Position numbers and translations under genes: made by a program. Positions 52,414 through 59,672 of a DNA stretch of 59,672 nt are shown piece by piece. The notes beneath the pieces are model-generated. The model had not been told where the DNA came from. It searched no databases and saw nothing but the letters and a program-made list of their open reading frames with translations. The DNA is from Eubacterium sp. AF22-9 (lineage in GTDB: Bacteria; Bacillota; Clostridia; Lachnospirales; Lachnospiraceae), in NCBI GenBank assembly GCA_003458705.1, contig QRVH01000015.1, positions 1 through 59,672 of the forward strand, written 5' to 3'. The number at the start of each line of letters is the position of its first letter. Position 1 is the first letter of the stretch.

Positions 52414-54282
52414 CTAATCAATTGTTTCTGTAACACTATAAACAGCATCATCAGTATTATTATCATTAAAAAGTGCCTCAAATTCTTCTCTTGTAACTTT
52501 CTCTTTTTCAAGAAGAAGCTGTGAGCTCTTCTCTAAAACATCCATATGATCAGAAATTATCTTCTTAGCCTGTGCGTAGCAGTCATCGATGATGCTCTTA
52601 ACCTCTTCATCAATTGCTGTAGCAATATCCTCTCCATATGGTCTTGTATGTGCAAGATCTCTTCCGATGAATACCTCATCCTCATCACTGCTTGCATAAT
52701 TGATAAGGCCCAGTCTGTCTGAGAAGCCGTACTTAGTAACCATATCTCTTGCTGTTGCTGTTGCCTGCTTGATATCCTGTGACGCACCTGTTGTAATGTC
52801 ATCAAAGATAAGCTCCTCTGCAACTCGTCCACCAAGGCTTACAATAATATTCTGCAACATCTTGCCCTTAGTGTTAAACATTTCATCCTTTTCAGGAAGT
52901 GGCATTGTGTAACCTGCCGCACCCATTCCTGTAGGAATGATAGAGATAGTGTGTACAGGTCCGACATCAGGAAGCACATGGAAAAGAATTGCATGACCTG
53001 ATTCATGGTATGCTGTAATCTTCTTCTCTTTCTCTGATATAATCTTGCTTCTCTTCTCAACACCGATTCCAACCTTAACAAATGCATAGTTGACATCAGC
53101 GTTAGTAATGAACTTTCTCTTGCTCTTAGCCGCATTGATAGCAGCTTCATTAAGGATATTCTCAAGGTCTGCCCCTGTAAATCCTGCTGTAGTTCTTGCA
53201 AGACTCTCAAGGTCAACATCATCACCTAAAGGCTTCTTTGCTGCATGAACATTAAGAATCTCAAGACGTCCTCTGACATCAGGTCTTCCTACAACTACCT
53301 TTCTGTCAAAACGTCCCGGTCTCAATATAGCGGGATCAAGAATATCTACTCTGTTAGTAGCAGCCATCACGATAATTCCTTCATTAACTCCGAAACCATC
53401 CATCTCAACAAGCATCTGGTTAAGAGTCTGCTCTCTTTCGTCATGTCCGCCGCCCATACCTGTTCCTCTTCGTCTTGCAACGGCATCAATCTCATCAATA
53501 AATATGATACAAGGTGCATTCTTCTTTGCTTCCTCAAACATATCCCTTACTCTTGATGCACCTACACCAACAAACATTTCAACGAAATCAGAACCTGATA
53601 TGCTAAAGAAAGGAACGCCTGCCTCACCGGCAACAGCCTTGGCAAGTAAAGTCTTACCTGTTCCCGGAGGGCCTGTAAGAATAACACCCTTAGGAATTCT
53701 TGCTCCGAGGTTAGTATATTTTACAGGATCTTTAAGGAAATCAACAATTTCTTCAAGTTCCTCTTTCTCTTCATTAAGTCCGGCTACATCTTTAAATGTA
53801 ACCTTGTTATCATCACCGCTTATCATTCTTGCACGGCTCTTGCCAAAATTCATCATCTTGGCATTACCGCCACCGCCAGCCTGTCTTGTCATCATCATCA
53901 TAAGTGCCACAACAACGATAAGGCAAAGACCAAATGGCAGAATAGTTGTAAGCCATACACTGTCTCTCTTAACATCTTTCACAGCGTACTCAACATTTTT
54001 ATCATCAAGAAGTTCCTGTACGGAAATGACATCAGATACATTAAGTGTATCCTTGCTTCCATCAGTAAATGTAATCGTCAGTGTACCTGTTGGAACTTCT
54101 GCGTTCTGGCTTATAACAACATTTGTAATCTTATTATCCTTTAAATCAGATACAAAATTCTTATACTTGTAGTTACTTGTTCTCTGGCTCATCTGGGCAA
54201 TAACCGCCCAGATAATACCAATTATAATAATCATGAAGAAAATGCTTCCAAATCCTCCAGACCTTCTTTTCTTAGTATCCAT
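52414..54282 (-). CDS. ftsH: ATP-dependent zinc metalloprotease FtsH
   Basis: Start ATG at 54282 ([19 protein letters not shown]), with AGGAGG 5 bases before it; 622 residues. The order is membrane helix 1, extracytosolic region, membrane helix 2 ([21 protein letters not shown]), AAA+ domain with Walker [22 protein letters not shown], Walker [25 protein letters not shown] with Arg finger ([32 protein letters not shown]), and peptidase zinc site HESGH near residue 420 ([21 protein letters not shown]). It degrades membrane and regulatory proteins. It follows hpt by 15 bases, the common tilS-hpt-ftsH order. Confidence 0.97.
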   Translation of the reverse strand: MDTKKRRSGGFGSIFFMIIIIGIIWAVIAQMSQRTSNYKYKNFVSDLKDNKITNVVISQNAEVPTGTLTITFTDGSKDTLNVSDVISVQELLDDKNVEYAVKDVKRDSVWLTTILPFGLCLIVVVALMMMMTRQAGGGGNAKMMNFGKSRARMISGDDNKVTFKDVAGLNEEKEELEEIVDFLKDPVKYTNLGARIPKGVILTGPPGTGKTLLAKAVAGEAGVPFFSISGSDFVEMFVGVGASRVRDMFEEAKKNAPCIIFIDEIDAVARRRGTGMGGGHDEREQTLNQMLVEMDGFGVNEGIIVMAATNRVDILDPAILRPGRFDRKVVVGRPDVRGRLEILNVHAAKKPLGDDVDLESLARTTAGFTGADLENILNEAAINAAKSKRKFITNADVNYAFVKVGIGVEKRSKIISEKEKKITAYHESGHAILFHVLPDVGPVHTISIIPTGMGAAGYTMPLPEKDEMFNTKGKMLQNIIVSLGGRVAEELIFDDITTGASQDIKQATATARDMVTKYGFSDRLGLINYASSDEDEVFIGRDLAHTRPYGEDIATAIDEEVKSIIDDCYAQAKKIISDHMDVLEKSSQLLLEKEKVTREEFEALFNDNNTDDAVYSVTETID

Positions 54283-54300
54283 CACTTCCTCCTTACTTAA

Positions 54301-54837
54301 TTATGCCTCTTCGTCAAGATGTAAAACTCCTACAAACGGAAGATTTCTGTAGCTCTGGTCATAATCAAGGCCATAGCCGACAACGAATTCATCAGGAATG
54401 TTAAATCCATTATATTTAACATCAACTTCAACTTCTCTTCTTTCCGGCTTATCAAGCAGAGTACATATACATATATCTGCCGGCTTTCTCTCCTCTAACA
54501 TAGGCATAAGTCTTGCAAGAGTATTACCTGAATCGATAATATCCTCAATAACAATTACATGCTCTCCCTCAATGCTCTCATCAAGGTCCTTCTTAATCTT
54601 AATCTGACCGCTTGATGATGTCCCGCTTCCATAACTTGATACCTGCATAAAATCAAACTTAACAGGTACAGTAATTCTCTTGGCAAGCTCGCATGTAAAT
54701 ATAATACTTCCCTTAAGAATACAGATAAGTTTAACCTCCTTACCTTCATAGTCTTTACTTATCTGCTCTCCTAGCTGTGCAATTCTTTCATTCAGCTTTT
54801 CCTCAGATATAAGGACACTGATAAATGGTTCTTTCAT
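54301..54837 (-). CDS. hpt: Hypoxanthine phosphoribosyltransferase
   Basis: 178 residues, full length for the family. PRPP-binding loop EHVIVIEDIIDSGNTLARLMPML near residue 100; catalytic loop FDFMQVSSYGSGTSSSGQIKIKKDLDESI; substrate region PDEFVVGYGLDYDQSYRNLPFVGVL. It salvages hypoxanthine and guanine to IMP and GMP. In Gram-positive bacteria it also interacts with TilS and FtsH regulation. Start at 54837 with AAAGGAGAG upstream, 33 bases after tilS. Confidence 0.96.
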   Translation of the reverse strand: MKEPFISVLISEEKLNERIAQLGEQISKDYEGKEVKLICILKGSIIFTCELAKRITVPVKFDFMQVSSYGSGTSSSGQIKIKKDLDESIEGEHVIVIEDIIDSGNTLARLMPMLEERKPADICICTLLDKPERREVEVDVKYNGFNIPDEFVVGYGLDYDQSYRNLPFVGVLHLDEEA

Positions 54838-54870
54838 TGTTTCTCTCCTTTGTCAATCTTAATATTCACT

Positions 54871-56331
54871 CTATTGTATAGTTATTTCCAGCACATTCTT
54901 TGTTTCATCATCAATCAGGGCGCACTCACTTCTTCTTACCCCGACAGCCCATAAAACTCCCGAATCATCAGAAACAACAAGCACATTATCTCTCATATCG
55001 GCAGGTACTTTACGGTCAATGAATTCTTTTTTCAGCTTGCGCCATGTTCCCGCCCTGTTCACAACAATCCTGTCACCGTCAGTACGGTGTCTTATGCAGA
55101 GCTTTCCTTGTATTTTATCATAATCAAAGGATTTCGCATAGCAACTATTAGCGTAATTTCTGTTTTTTTCATAATTAGAATGAAGTGAAATTACAATATG
55201 CACCTTTCTTAATTCCGTCTTACCATCATTATTATAATAAATGTTTTCTTCTATGGTAATATTTTCACCTGAATTAAGTCTTTTAAGCTCCTGCGGCGTA
55301 AGTACATGTATGAGGTCCGAAGAAACCTGTGTCCGAGATGCCACATTTTTCCTGCTTATTGTGATATCCTCATACCCTTTTACCGCACACAGTCCATAAC
55401 ATATATCTGCACTGCTGCCAACCTGTTTTCGTATAAGCTCATCTACAGCATTCACATGAACCTTATATATATCCTTTGCTGTCTGTGTAAGTGCATGTAC
55501 TGCCTTGTAGATAACTCTCTTTCTTATGACCTCATGAAGTCCTGCAAACTCCTCCCCATAAAGCCTTAAAACCACCGTATCTCCCACATATACATGCTTT
55601 TCATAAGCCTTATCAGCCTCTGCCTCAATAAAATCAAAATTCTTCTGCAGCTCCTCTGCTGCATCAGCAATATTTTCAACAGTGTGTGCATTAACCTTTT
55701 CTGTCATGTACGGAATAACAACATTTCTTAAACAATTACGCGTATAATCATTGCACAGATTCGTTGCATCAGTAACATATGGCTGGTTAAAGTCTTTAAG
55801 TACTTCTTCAACCTCAGCTCTCGTCACTGAAAGCAGCGGTCTTATAATGTTGTCCCTTACAGGTCTTATTCCACCGATTCCCTTGAGCGAAGTTCCCCTT
55901 GCAAGATTCATAAGAACCGTTTCTGCCTGATCATTCATGTGGTGTGCAACCGCAATCCTTGCATTGCATCCCTGACACTCCTCATTAAATATGCGGTAGC
56001 GTTCCTTTCTTCCTGCTTCCTCAACACTCATTCCAAGCTGCTTTGCAAGTTCTATGGCATCTATATGATATGCCGTAAATCTTACTCCCATGCGTTCACA
56101 CAAGGCTCTGGCAAACTCCTCATCATCTCCTGCCTCCTGCCTTATGCCATGATTGACATGTACCGCACATAATTCTGTCTGCAGATGTTTTTTTTCAATA
56201 TAGCCTTTAAGCACCATAAGCAGACATACAGAATCAGCACCGCCTGAAAGACCAATAACCACTCTTTCGCAGTCAGTAAGCATATTATTCTGTTCAATAT
56301 ATCTGTAAATCTTATCTATAATTTCATTCAT
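54871..56331 (-). CDS. tilS: tRNA(Ile)-lysidine synthetase TilS
   Basis: 486 residues. N-terminal PP-loop VVIGLSGGADSVCLLMVLKGYI, then HVNHGIRQEAGDDEEFARALCE, AVAHHMNDQAETVLMNLARGTSLKGIGGI (TilS signature), RNCLRNVVIPYM. The C-terminal TilS domain is complete to 54871, ending in a typical DRKVPADMRDNVLVV... region. It converts C34 of tRNA-Ile(CAU) to lysidine, essential for AUA decoding. It is 12 bases from spoIIE, in a conserved clostridial order. Confidence 0.96.
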   Translation of the reverse strand: MNEIIDKIYRYIEQNNMLTDCERVVIGLSGGADSVCLLMVLKGYIEKKHLQTELCAVHVNHGIRQEAGDDEEFARALCERMGVRFTAYHIDAIELAKQLGMSVEEAGRKERYRIFNEECQGCNARIAVAHHMNDQAETVLMNLARGTSLKGIGGIRPVRDNIIRPLLSVTRAEVEEVLKDFNQPYVTDATNLCNDYTRNCLRNVVIPYMTEKVNAHTVENIADAAEELQKNFDFIEAEADKAYEKHVYVGDTVVLRLYGEEFAGLHEVIRKRVIYKAVHALTQTAKDIYKVHVNAVDELIRKQVGSSADICYGLCAVKGYEDITISRKNVASRTQVSSDLIHVLTPQELKRLNSGENITIEENIYYNNDGKTELRKVHIVISLHSNYEKNRNYANSCYAKSFDYDKIQGKLCIRHRTDGDRIVVNRAGTWRKLKKEFIDRKVPADMRDNVLVVSDDSGVLWAVGVRRSECALIDDETKNVLEITIQ

Positions 56332-56343
56332 GCGAGAATTATA

Positions 56344-57456
56344 TTATACGTTTACATAAGTGTCAAACACTCCAAGCACCATAACTGTGCAGTCATCAAA
56401 TGCCTCCATATTATGATTCTTCAGCGACTCCTCAAGAATCTTTTTGGCAATGCTTGCCGGCTTCTTTACATTTATATTATTAATAATCTCCACCATCTGT
56501 TCCTCCTTATTGACCCCTGACAGATTATCAAGCACACCGTCACTTATCATTATAATATAATTACCATCATAAAGCTTTTTAGTCGTACAATCGTAGTCCA
56601 CCTGCTCTAACACTCCCATCGGAAGCGTTGTTGACTTAATAATCTCAACCCAGTTATCTCTTTTTATAAATGTGGATACCGCTCCAAGTTTAATACAGTT
56701 AATAACTCCCGCCTGACAGTCAATAATACTCATATCCATAGTTACCGGATTGTTAAATGTAGTTCCCGCAATATACGCAGAATTAATAAGATCAATCGCT
56801 GTCTTTTCCTCGAATCCCGCTTCAATGCAGTTTTCCATAAGCTCAATCACCATGCGGCTCTCTGCAAATGCCCTTTTACCACTTCCACAGCCATCTGCAA
56901 TTGCTGCAACCATTTTCCCACAGTTCAGCTTCTTTAGCAGGAAGTTATCCCCACTTGTATTCTCTTCCTCTTTACATTTTCTCGCCATACCTGAAAGAAT
57001 CCTGAAACGATTCTCCTGATAGAACACATACTGGTCCGGTTCTTCATTTATAATCACCCTGTTGTCCTGATTAGAAAAGAATTTTGCCTTAAATACACTG
57101 CTCACCGTTTCTCTTAATACACGCTCAGACACACACCCCTTCATAAATGTTTTTGCAGTTACAAGTATTTCACGCCTCTTTCCCTCAACCAGTTTTATAT
57201 CCTTAACAGATATCCCCATTGCCATACATTTACGCTCAAATTCCCTGCGCTCCTGTTTATCCGGTGCTTTAGCATCAAGATTCATTGCAACACATTCCTC
57301 TAATATATCTGCAGCCAGAATCAATTGTCTTTTAAAACCCGTCTGCTTCTGATTAGTTTCTCCATATGCATCTCCAAGATTTCTGAATGTTCTGGCTGTT
57401 TCCTGCAGACGGTTAATAGTATAAGTATATCCGGCATCTTTATATGTATTTTTCAT
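56344..57456 (-). CDS. spoIIE: Stage II sporulation protein E, phosphatase part only (short form)
   Basis: 370 residues, all soluble. The normal SpoIIE is about 800 residues with ten N-terminal membrane helices; these are not encoded here, because the upstream 124 bases hold only a terminator and leader. The C-terminal PP2C-type phosphatase is present with metal Asp in MVAAIADGCGSGKRAFAESR, then TMDMSIIDCQAGVINCIKLGAVSTFIKR and the second Asp region IIMISDGVLDNLSG. It starts ATG at 57456 (MKNTYKDAGYTYTINRL) with AGGAAG upstream. It would dephosphorylate SpoIIAA to activate sigma F, but without membrane or septum anchoring. Confidence 0.85.
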   Translation of the reverse strand: MKNTYKDAGYTYTINRLQETARTFRNLGDAYGETNQKQTGFKRQLILAADILEECVAMNLDAKAPDKQERREFERKCMAMGISVKDIKLVEGKRREILVTAKTFMKGCVSERVLRETVSSVFKAKFFSNQDNRVIINEEPDQYVFYQENRFRILSGMARKCKEEENTSGDNFLLKKLNCGKMVAAIADGCGSGKRAFAESRMVIELMENCIEAGFEEKTAIDLINSAYIAGTTFNNPVTMDMSIIDCQAGVINCIKLGAVSTFIKRDNWVEIIKSTTLPMGVLEQVDYDCTTKKLYDGNYIIMISDGVLDNLSGVNKEEQMVEIINNINVKKPASIAKKILEESLKNHNMEAFDDCTVMVLGVFDTYVNV

Positions 57457-57519
57457 TCATATCCACTTCCTTTCCGGCACTACACCAATGTGAAGTATAT
57501 ATGACTGCTTATAAATAAA

Positions 57520-57563
57520 ATGTCGAAGCATGAAAGATTCAAAAAATCTTCCAGCTCCGACAT
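57520..57563 (-). terminator. Terminator-like hairpin between ftsB and spoIIE
   Basis: ATGTCG(g)AGC ... GCT(t)CGACAT with an inner AGATT/AATCT pair is followed on the minus strand by TTTTATTTAT. It lies 18 bases past the ftsB-like stop, so spoIIE is probably read mainly from its own promoter. Confidence 0.65.
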
Positions 57564-57580
57564 AATATTTGGTATGAATT

Positions 57581-57910
57581 TTACTTGTTATTAGGCTTAA
57601 ACACCAGTTCGTCAGGATATATAAGCCCGAATTTATTCTTGGCAATCTCCTCAACGAACTTCTTTGTCTTGACATATTTCTCATATTCAGACAATTCATC
57701 ACTTCTTTTATTCTCGTCATCAATCTTGGATTGTAACTCTGTAATCTGAGCCTGATAATCAGCATTCTTTTCTTCCAGTCCTGCCTTGCCTCTCCACAGA
57801 ACAACGCCAAGTGCCACGACAACAATAATTGCAATAATCATTCCTGCCAACGTTGACCTTCTCTGCTTCTTAAGCCTTTCTGCACGCTCTCTTCTAGATT
57901 CTAATTTCAT
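57581..57910 (-). CDS. Septum formation initiator, FtsB/DivIC family
   Basis: 109 residues: a basic cytosolic start (MKLESRRERAERLKKQRRST), one membrane helix (LAGMIIAIIVVVALGVVLW), an extracytosolic coiled coil (ADYQAQITELQSKIDDENKRSDELSEYEKYVKTK), and a short C-terminal region FVEEIAKNKFGLIYPDELVFKPN. It bridges early and late cell-division proteins. It is seven bases after yabQ. DivIC is usually found in exactly this place in sporulating clostridia. Confidence 0.93.
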   Translation of the reverse strand: MKLESRRERAERLKKQRRSTLAGMIIAIIVVVALGVVLWRGKAGLEEKNADYQAQITELQSKIDDENKRSDELSEYEKYVKTKKFVEEIAKNKFGLIYPDELVFKPNNK

Positions 57911-57917
57911 ATATTCC

Positions 57918-58355
57918 TCACCCTTGTGCTTCCTTCTTACCCATATCTTTCCTGCGTTTCATATACATTTTAAGGCTTCTTACTGGTATTGTAATAATAC
58001 GCACCACATTTTTCAATATAAAACATGCCGGTTTTAGTAAAAATTTTATAATTCTTACAGACCACCGTATATAAAACCTGCTTAAAAACTTAAAATACAG
58101 AAATGCCCCCACAGCAATTCCCATAATTATGAATCCGCGGATAATTCCGTCTGCAACCTTAAAGCACATGACAAATACACTTAATCCGGCATATATTCCA
58201 TATATAATATCTTCCACACTCATAAAAACAACTGTTTTATGCCGTACAATTCGTCTGAAAGCCCTTATATTATCGTATATCCATGCAAGCAGAACACCAT
58301 TAAAGAAGCTTACCACAAGTGCATAAAGCTCCCAATATATAATCTCATTAATCAT
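57918..58355 (-). CDS. yabQ: Spore cortex protein YabQ
   Basis: 145 residues with four or five membrane helices: IIYWELYALVVSFFNGVLLAWIYDNIRAFRRIVRH, SVEDIIYGIYAGLSVFVMCFKVADGIIRGFIIMGIAVGAFLYF, then a basic C-terminal tail. The first part matches the YabQ family (IYD-x-x-RxFRR, and an acidic D in VEDI). YabQ is needed in B. subtilis for the spore cortex and is made in the mother cell under sigma E. Its start overlaps yabP by four bases. Confidence 0.88.
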   Translation of the reverse strand: MINEIIYWELYALVVSFFNGVLLAWIYDNIRAFRRIVRHKTVVFMSVEDIIYGIYAGLSVFVMCFKVADGIIRGFIIMGIAVGAFLYFKFLSRFYIRWSVRIIKFLLKPACFILKNVVRIITIPVRSLKMYMKRRKDMGKKEAQG

Positions 58356-58636
58356 CGAAGAAGCCTGCTCATGAACGAATCCTGTTTATTCTTCATGCCA
58401 GCCTCCGAATAACATACAGAATCCACTCTGCCATCAAGGTCTAATTCACCCTTCTCGACAGAAAGCCTGTTAACATGCAGTCCTTCACCTTTGATTGTAA
58501 TATGCCCATAATCAGATTCAAGTACAACCTTAACCGGATCAAATGACACTACATCTGTTATTCCTGTAAAATCAATTCTTTTCCTGTCCTCCATATTCAG
58601 CCTGTGTGGACGCTTCACCCTTACCTTTTCCTCCAT
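58352..58636 (-). CDS. yabP: Sporulation protein YabP
   Basis: 94 residues. HRLNMEDRKRIDFTGITDVVSFDPVKVVLESDYGHITIKGEGLHVNRLSVEKGELDLDGRVDSVCYSE is the full YabP/YqfC-like beta domain. It acts in mother-cell spore formation together with YabQ and is encoded directly before it (overlap of four bases). Start ATG at 58636 with GGAGG just upstream. Confidence 0.93.
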   Translation of the reverse strand: MEEKVRVKRPHRLNMEDRKRIDFTGITDVVSFDPVKVVLESDYGHITIKGEGLHVNRLSVEKGELDLDGRVDSVCYSEAGMKNKQDSFMSRLLR

Positions 58637-58710
58637 ATACCCTCCTTATAGACATTCCGTTATATGAGAATATATGCATGACCACAATATATGATTACAG
58701 GTACTTTGAA

Positions 58711-58950
58711 TTAAAGATATTCAAACATTTCCTTTGCTTCTTCTTTCTTAACAGTATCCTTGACATCTGTAACCCTTGCTCTTACATTCTTGTTACCAAA
58801 CTGGATTTCAATAATGTCTCCGACTTTAACATCATAAGATGCCTTCACAACCTTGTCATTAACCATTACTCTTCCTGCATCACATGCATCGTTGGCAACA
58901 GTCCTTCTCTTTATAAGTCTTGATACTTTTAAATATTTATCTAATCTCAT
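58711..58950 (-). CDS. rqcP: RNA-binding S4-domain protein RqcP (YabO)
   Basis: 79 residues: a single S4 domain, MRLDKYLKVSRLIKRRTVANDACDAGRVMVNDKVVKASYDVKVGDIIEIQFGNKNVRARV. In Firmicutes RqcP binds stalled 50S subunits and lets RqcH add alanine tails in ribosome quality control. It is 74 bases before yabP, the usual clostridial place. Confidence 0.95.
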   Translation of the reverse strand: MRLDKYLKVSRLIKRRTVANDACDAGRVMVNDKVVKASYDVKVGDIIEIQFGNKNVRARVTDVKDTVKKEEAKEMFEYL

Positions 58951-59021
58951 GTTCTTCTCCTTAACCCATAGGTAAATCCAGCCTGCTATCCCTGCAGTAC
59001 AATCAGTCCGCCTTAAGCCAT

Positions 59022-59564
59022 CTACGATTCCATGTGCTTTCCTAAAAAGTTAGCTGCCGTCTTTACCATTTTCTTTTCATTATCTGTAAACTTTGGCTTC
59101 ATGTCAATAGACATCATAAGCACAGTACCTAAAACATCTCCCTGACATATTATCGGATACATAATTTCCTGCTTAAACTGCGCCTCATCAGTGACTTTCA
59201 CAAAGCCATCCTCTCCTTCACCTGCAGCAATGGTACATCTTCCCTCCATTGCCTGATTAAGCTCCTTTGTGACAGGCTTATTCATCAGATTCTTCTTATC
59301 GTCACCTGATGCAGCAATAACCTGTTCCCTGTCAGTTATACATACTGTCATTCCGGTCGCATCTGACAGTGATTCTGCATATTTTCCTGCAAATGTGCTA
59401 ATATCCCCTATTGGTGAATATTTTTTCAAGATAATCTGCCCCTCGGCATCCGTAAATATCTCCATCGGGTCAGTCTCCCTTATATGAAGTGTTCTTCTTA
59501 TCTCCTTTGGAATGACAATTCTACCTAAATCATCTATCCTTCTTACAATTCCTGTAGCTTTCAT
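59022..59564 (-). CDS. spoVT: Stage V sporulation protein T (AbrB-type regulator)
   Basis: 180 residues. The swapped-hairpin AbrB DNA-binding domain is at residues 1-52 (MKATGIVRRIDDLGRIVIPKEIRRTLHIRETDPMEIFTDAEGQIILKKYSP), followed by a GAF-like domain (residues 60-175; GMTVCITDREQVIAASGDDKKNLMNKPVTKELNQAMEGR..., YPIICQGDVLGTVLMMS). It controls late sigma-G genes in B. subtilis spores; many clostridia keep it for spore formation. Start at 59564 with GGGAGG upstream. The 108 bases beyond it to the window edge contain only its probable promoter region. Confidence 0.93.
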   Translation of the reverse strand: MKATGIVRRIDDLGRIVIPKEIRRTLHIRETDPMEIFTDAEGQIILKKYSPIGDISTFAGKYAESLSDATGMTVCITDREQVIAASGDDKKNLMNKPVTKELNQAMEGRCTIAAGEGEDGFVKVTDEAQFKQEIMYPIICQGDVLGTVLMMSIDMKPKFTDNEKKMVKTAANFLGKHMES

Positions 59565-59672
59565 ATTAATAATTCCTCCCGATTCTTACATACTTTCCAT
59601 AATTTATAATGTATGGGTAGTATGTGGAAAACAGGAAGAATTATGCATCTCATGTAATGATTTTTCATATGG

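Noticed and set aside
1..59672. tRNA, rRNA, transposase or integrase genes
   Set aside because: I looked for GTTCGAATC-type T-arms and for DDE or tyrosine-recombinase motifs and saw none, though reading by eye is not an exhaustive search.

Overview
The window looks like a chromosomal segment from a low-GC Firmicute of the class Clostridia, most likely family Lachnospiraceae. The evidence is a spoVT / rqcP / yabP / yabQ / ftsB / spoIIE / tilS / hpt / ftsH block, a group A [FeFe] hydrogenase, a FlxA-like secreted or flagellar-type operon, CheX, AGGAGG ribosome-binding sites almost everywhere, and many GHKL/LytTR and MerR regulators. This family assignment is an inference from gene content; there is no rRNA in the window. 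I saw no tRNA, rRNA, CRISPR array, transposase or prophage.

Layout. 1-4.7 kb (minus) is a restriction-modification cassette: HTH regulator, Vsr nick endonuclease, C5-cytosine methyltransferase, two tandem HpaII-family endonucleases (the second frameshifted) and a broken ATPase at the window edge. 4.9-8.4 kb holds a DUF819 membrane protein, a PepD-type dipeptidase, then about 670 bases without a gene but with a periodic array of four hairpins and a large inverted repeat. 8.4-12.4 kb is a hydrogenase / NuoF-GltD-like oxidoreductase pair plus an HxlR regulator. 12.5-18.8 kb is an accessory island: gene remnants, a five-gene FlxA-like operon, and a LytTR response regulator with a GHKL kinase. Two promoters here carry the same perfect direct-repeat operator.

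18.9-28.6 kb is a metabolic and transport region: aldo/keto reductase remnant, cupin, NSS transporter, AEC transporter with divergent LysR, 2-hydroxyacid dehydrogenase with aminotransferase, MerR and YitT. Two related cassettes sit in it, at 21.5-22.0 and 26.1-26.6 kb. Each has the full architecture of a par/Fst-like type I toxin-antitoxin locus: a 30-residue membrane peptide with a sequestered ribosome-binding site, a convergent short antisense RNA, a shared bidirectional terminator, and locus-specific direct repeats. This is the strongest candidate for an undescribed system.

28.7-52 kb is mostly housekeeping: a carbohydrate-binding lipoprotein, RlmCD, YhaM, an HtrA-like protein without catalytic residues, MutS2, a two-component system, TrmL, CheX, aminotransferase/Lrp, an AIR-synthase-like protein, a DnaQ-type exonuclease, a GGDEF protein, TrmD, a degenerate SGNH protein and a GH13 alpha-glucosidase. 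52-59.6 kb is the ftsH-hpt-tilS-spoIIE-ftsB-yabQ-yabP-rqcP-spoVT block, with a short SpoIIE that has no membrane domain.

Caution on quality: at least nine otherwise intact genes, including the normally essential trmD, are broken by single-base indels, several of them in short homopolymers. This pattern suggests residual sequencing indels, so most of these genes are probably functional in the organism. By contrast, the AAA_14/DUF4143, aldo/keto reductase and DinD remnants carry large internal deletions and look like true pseudogenes.
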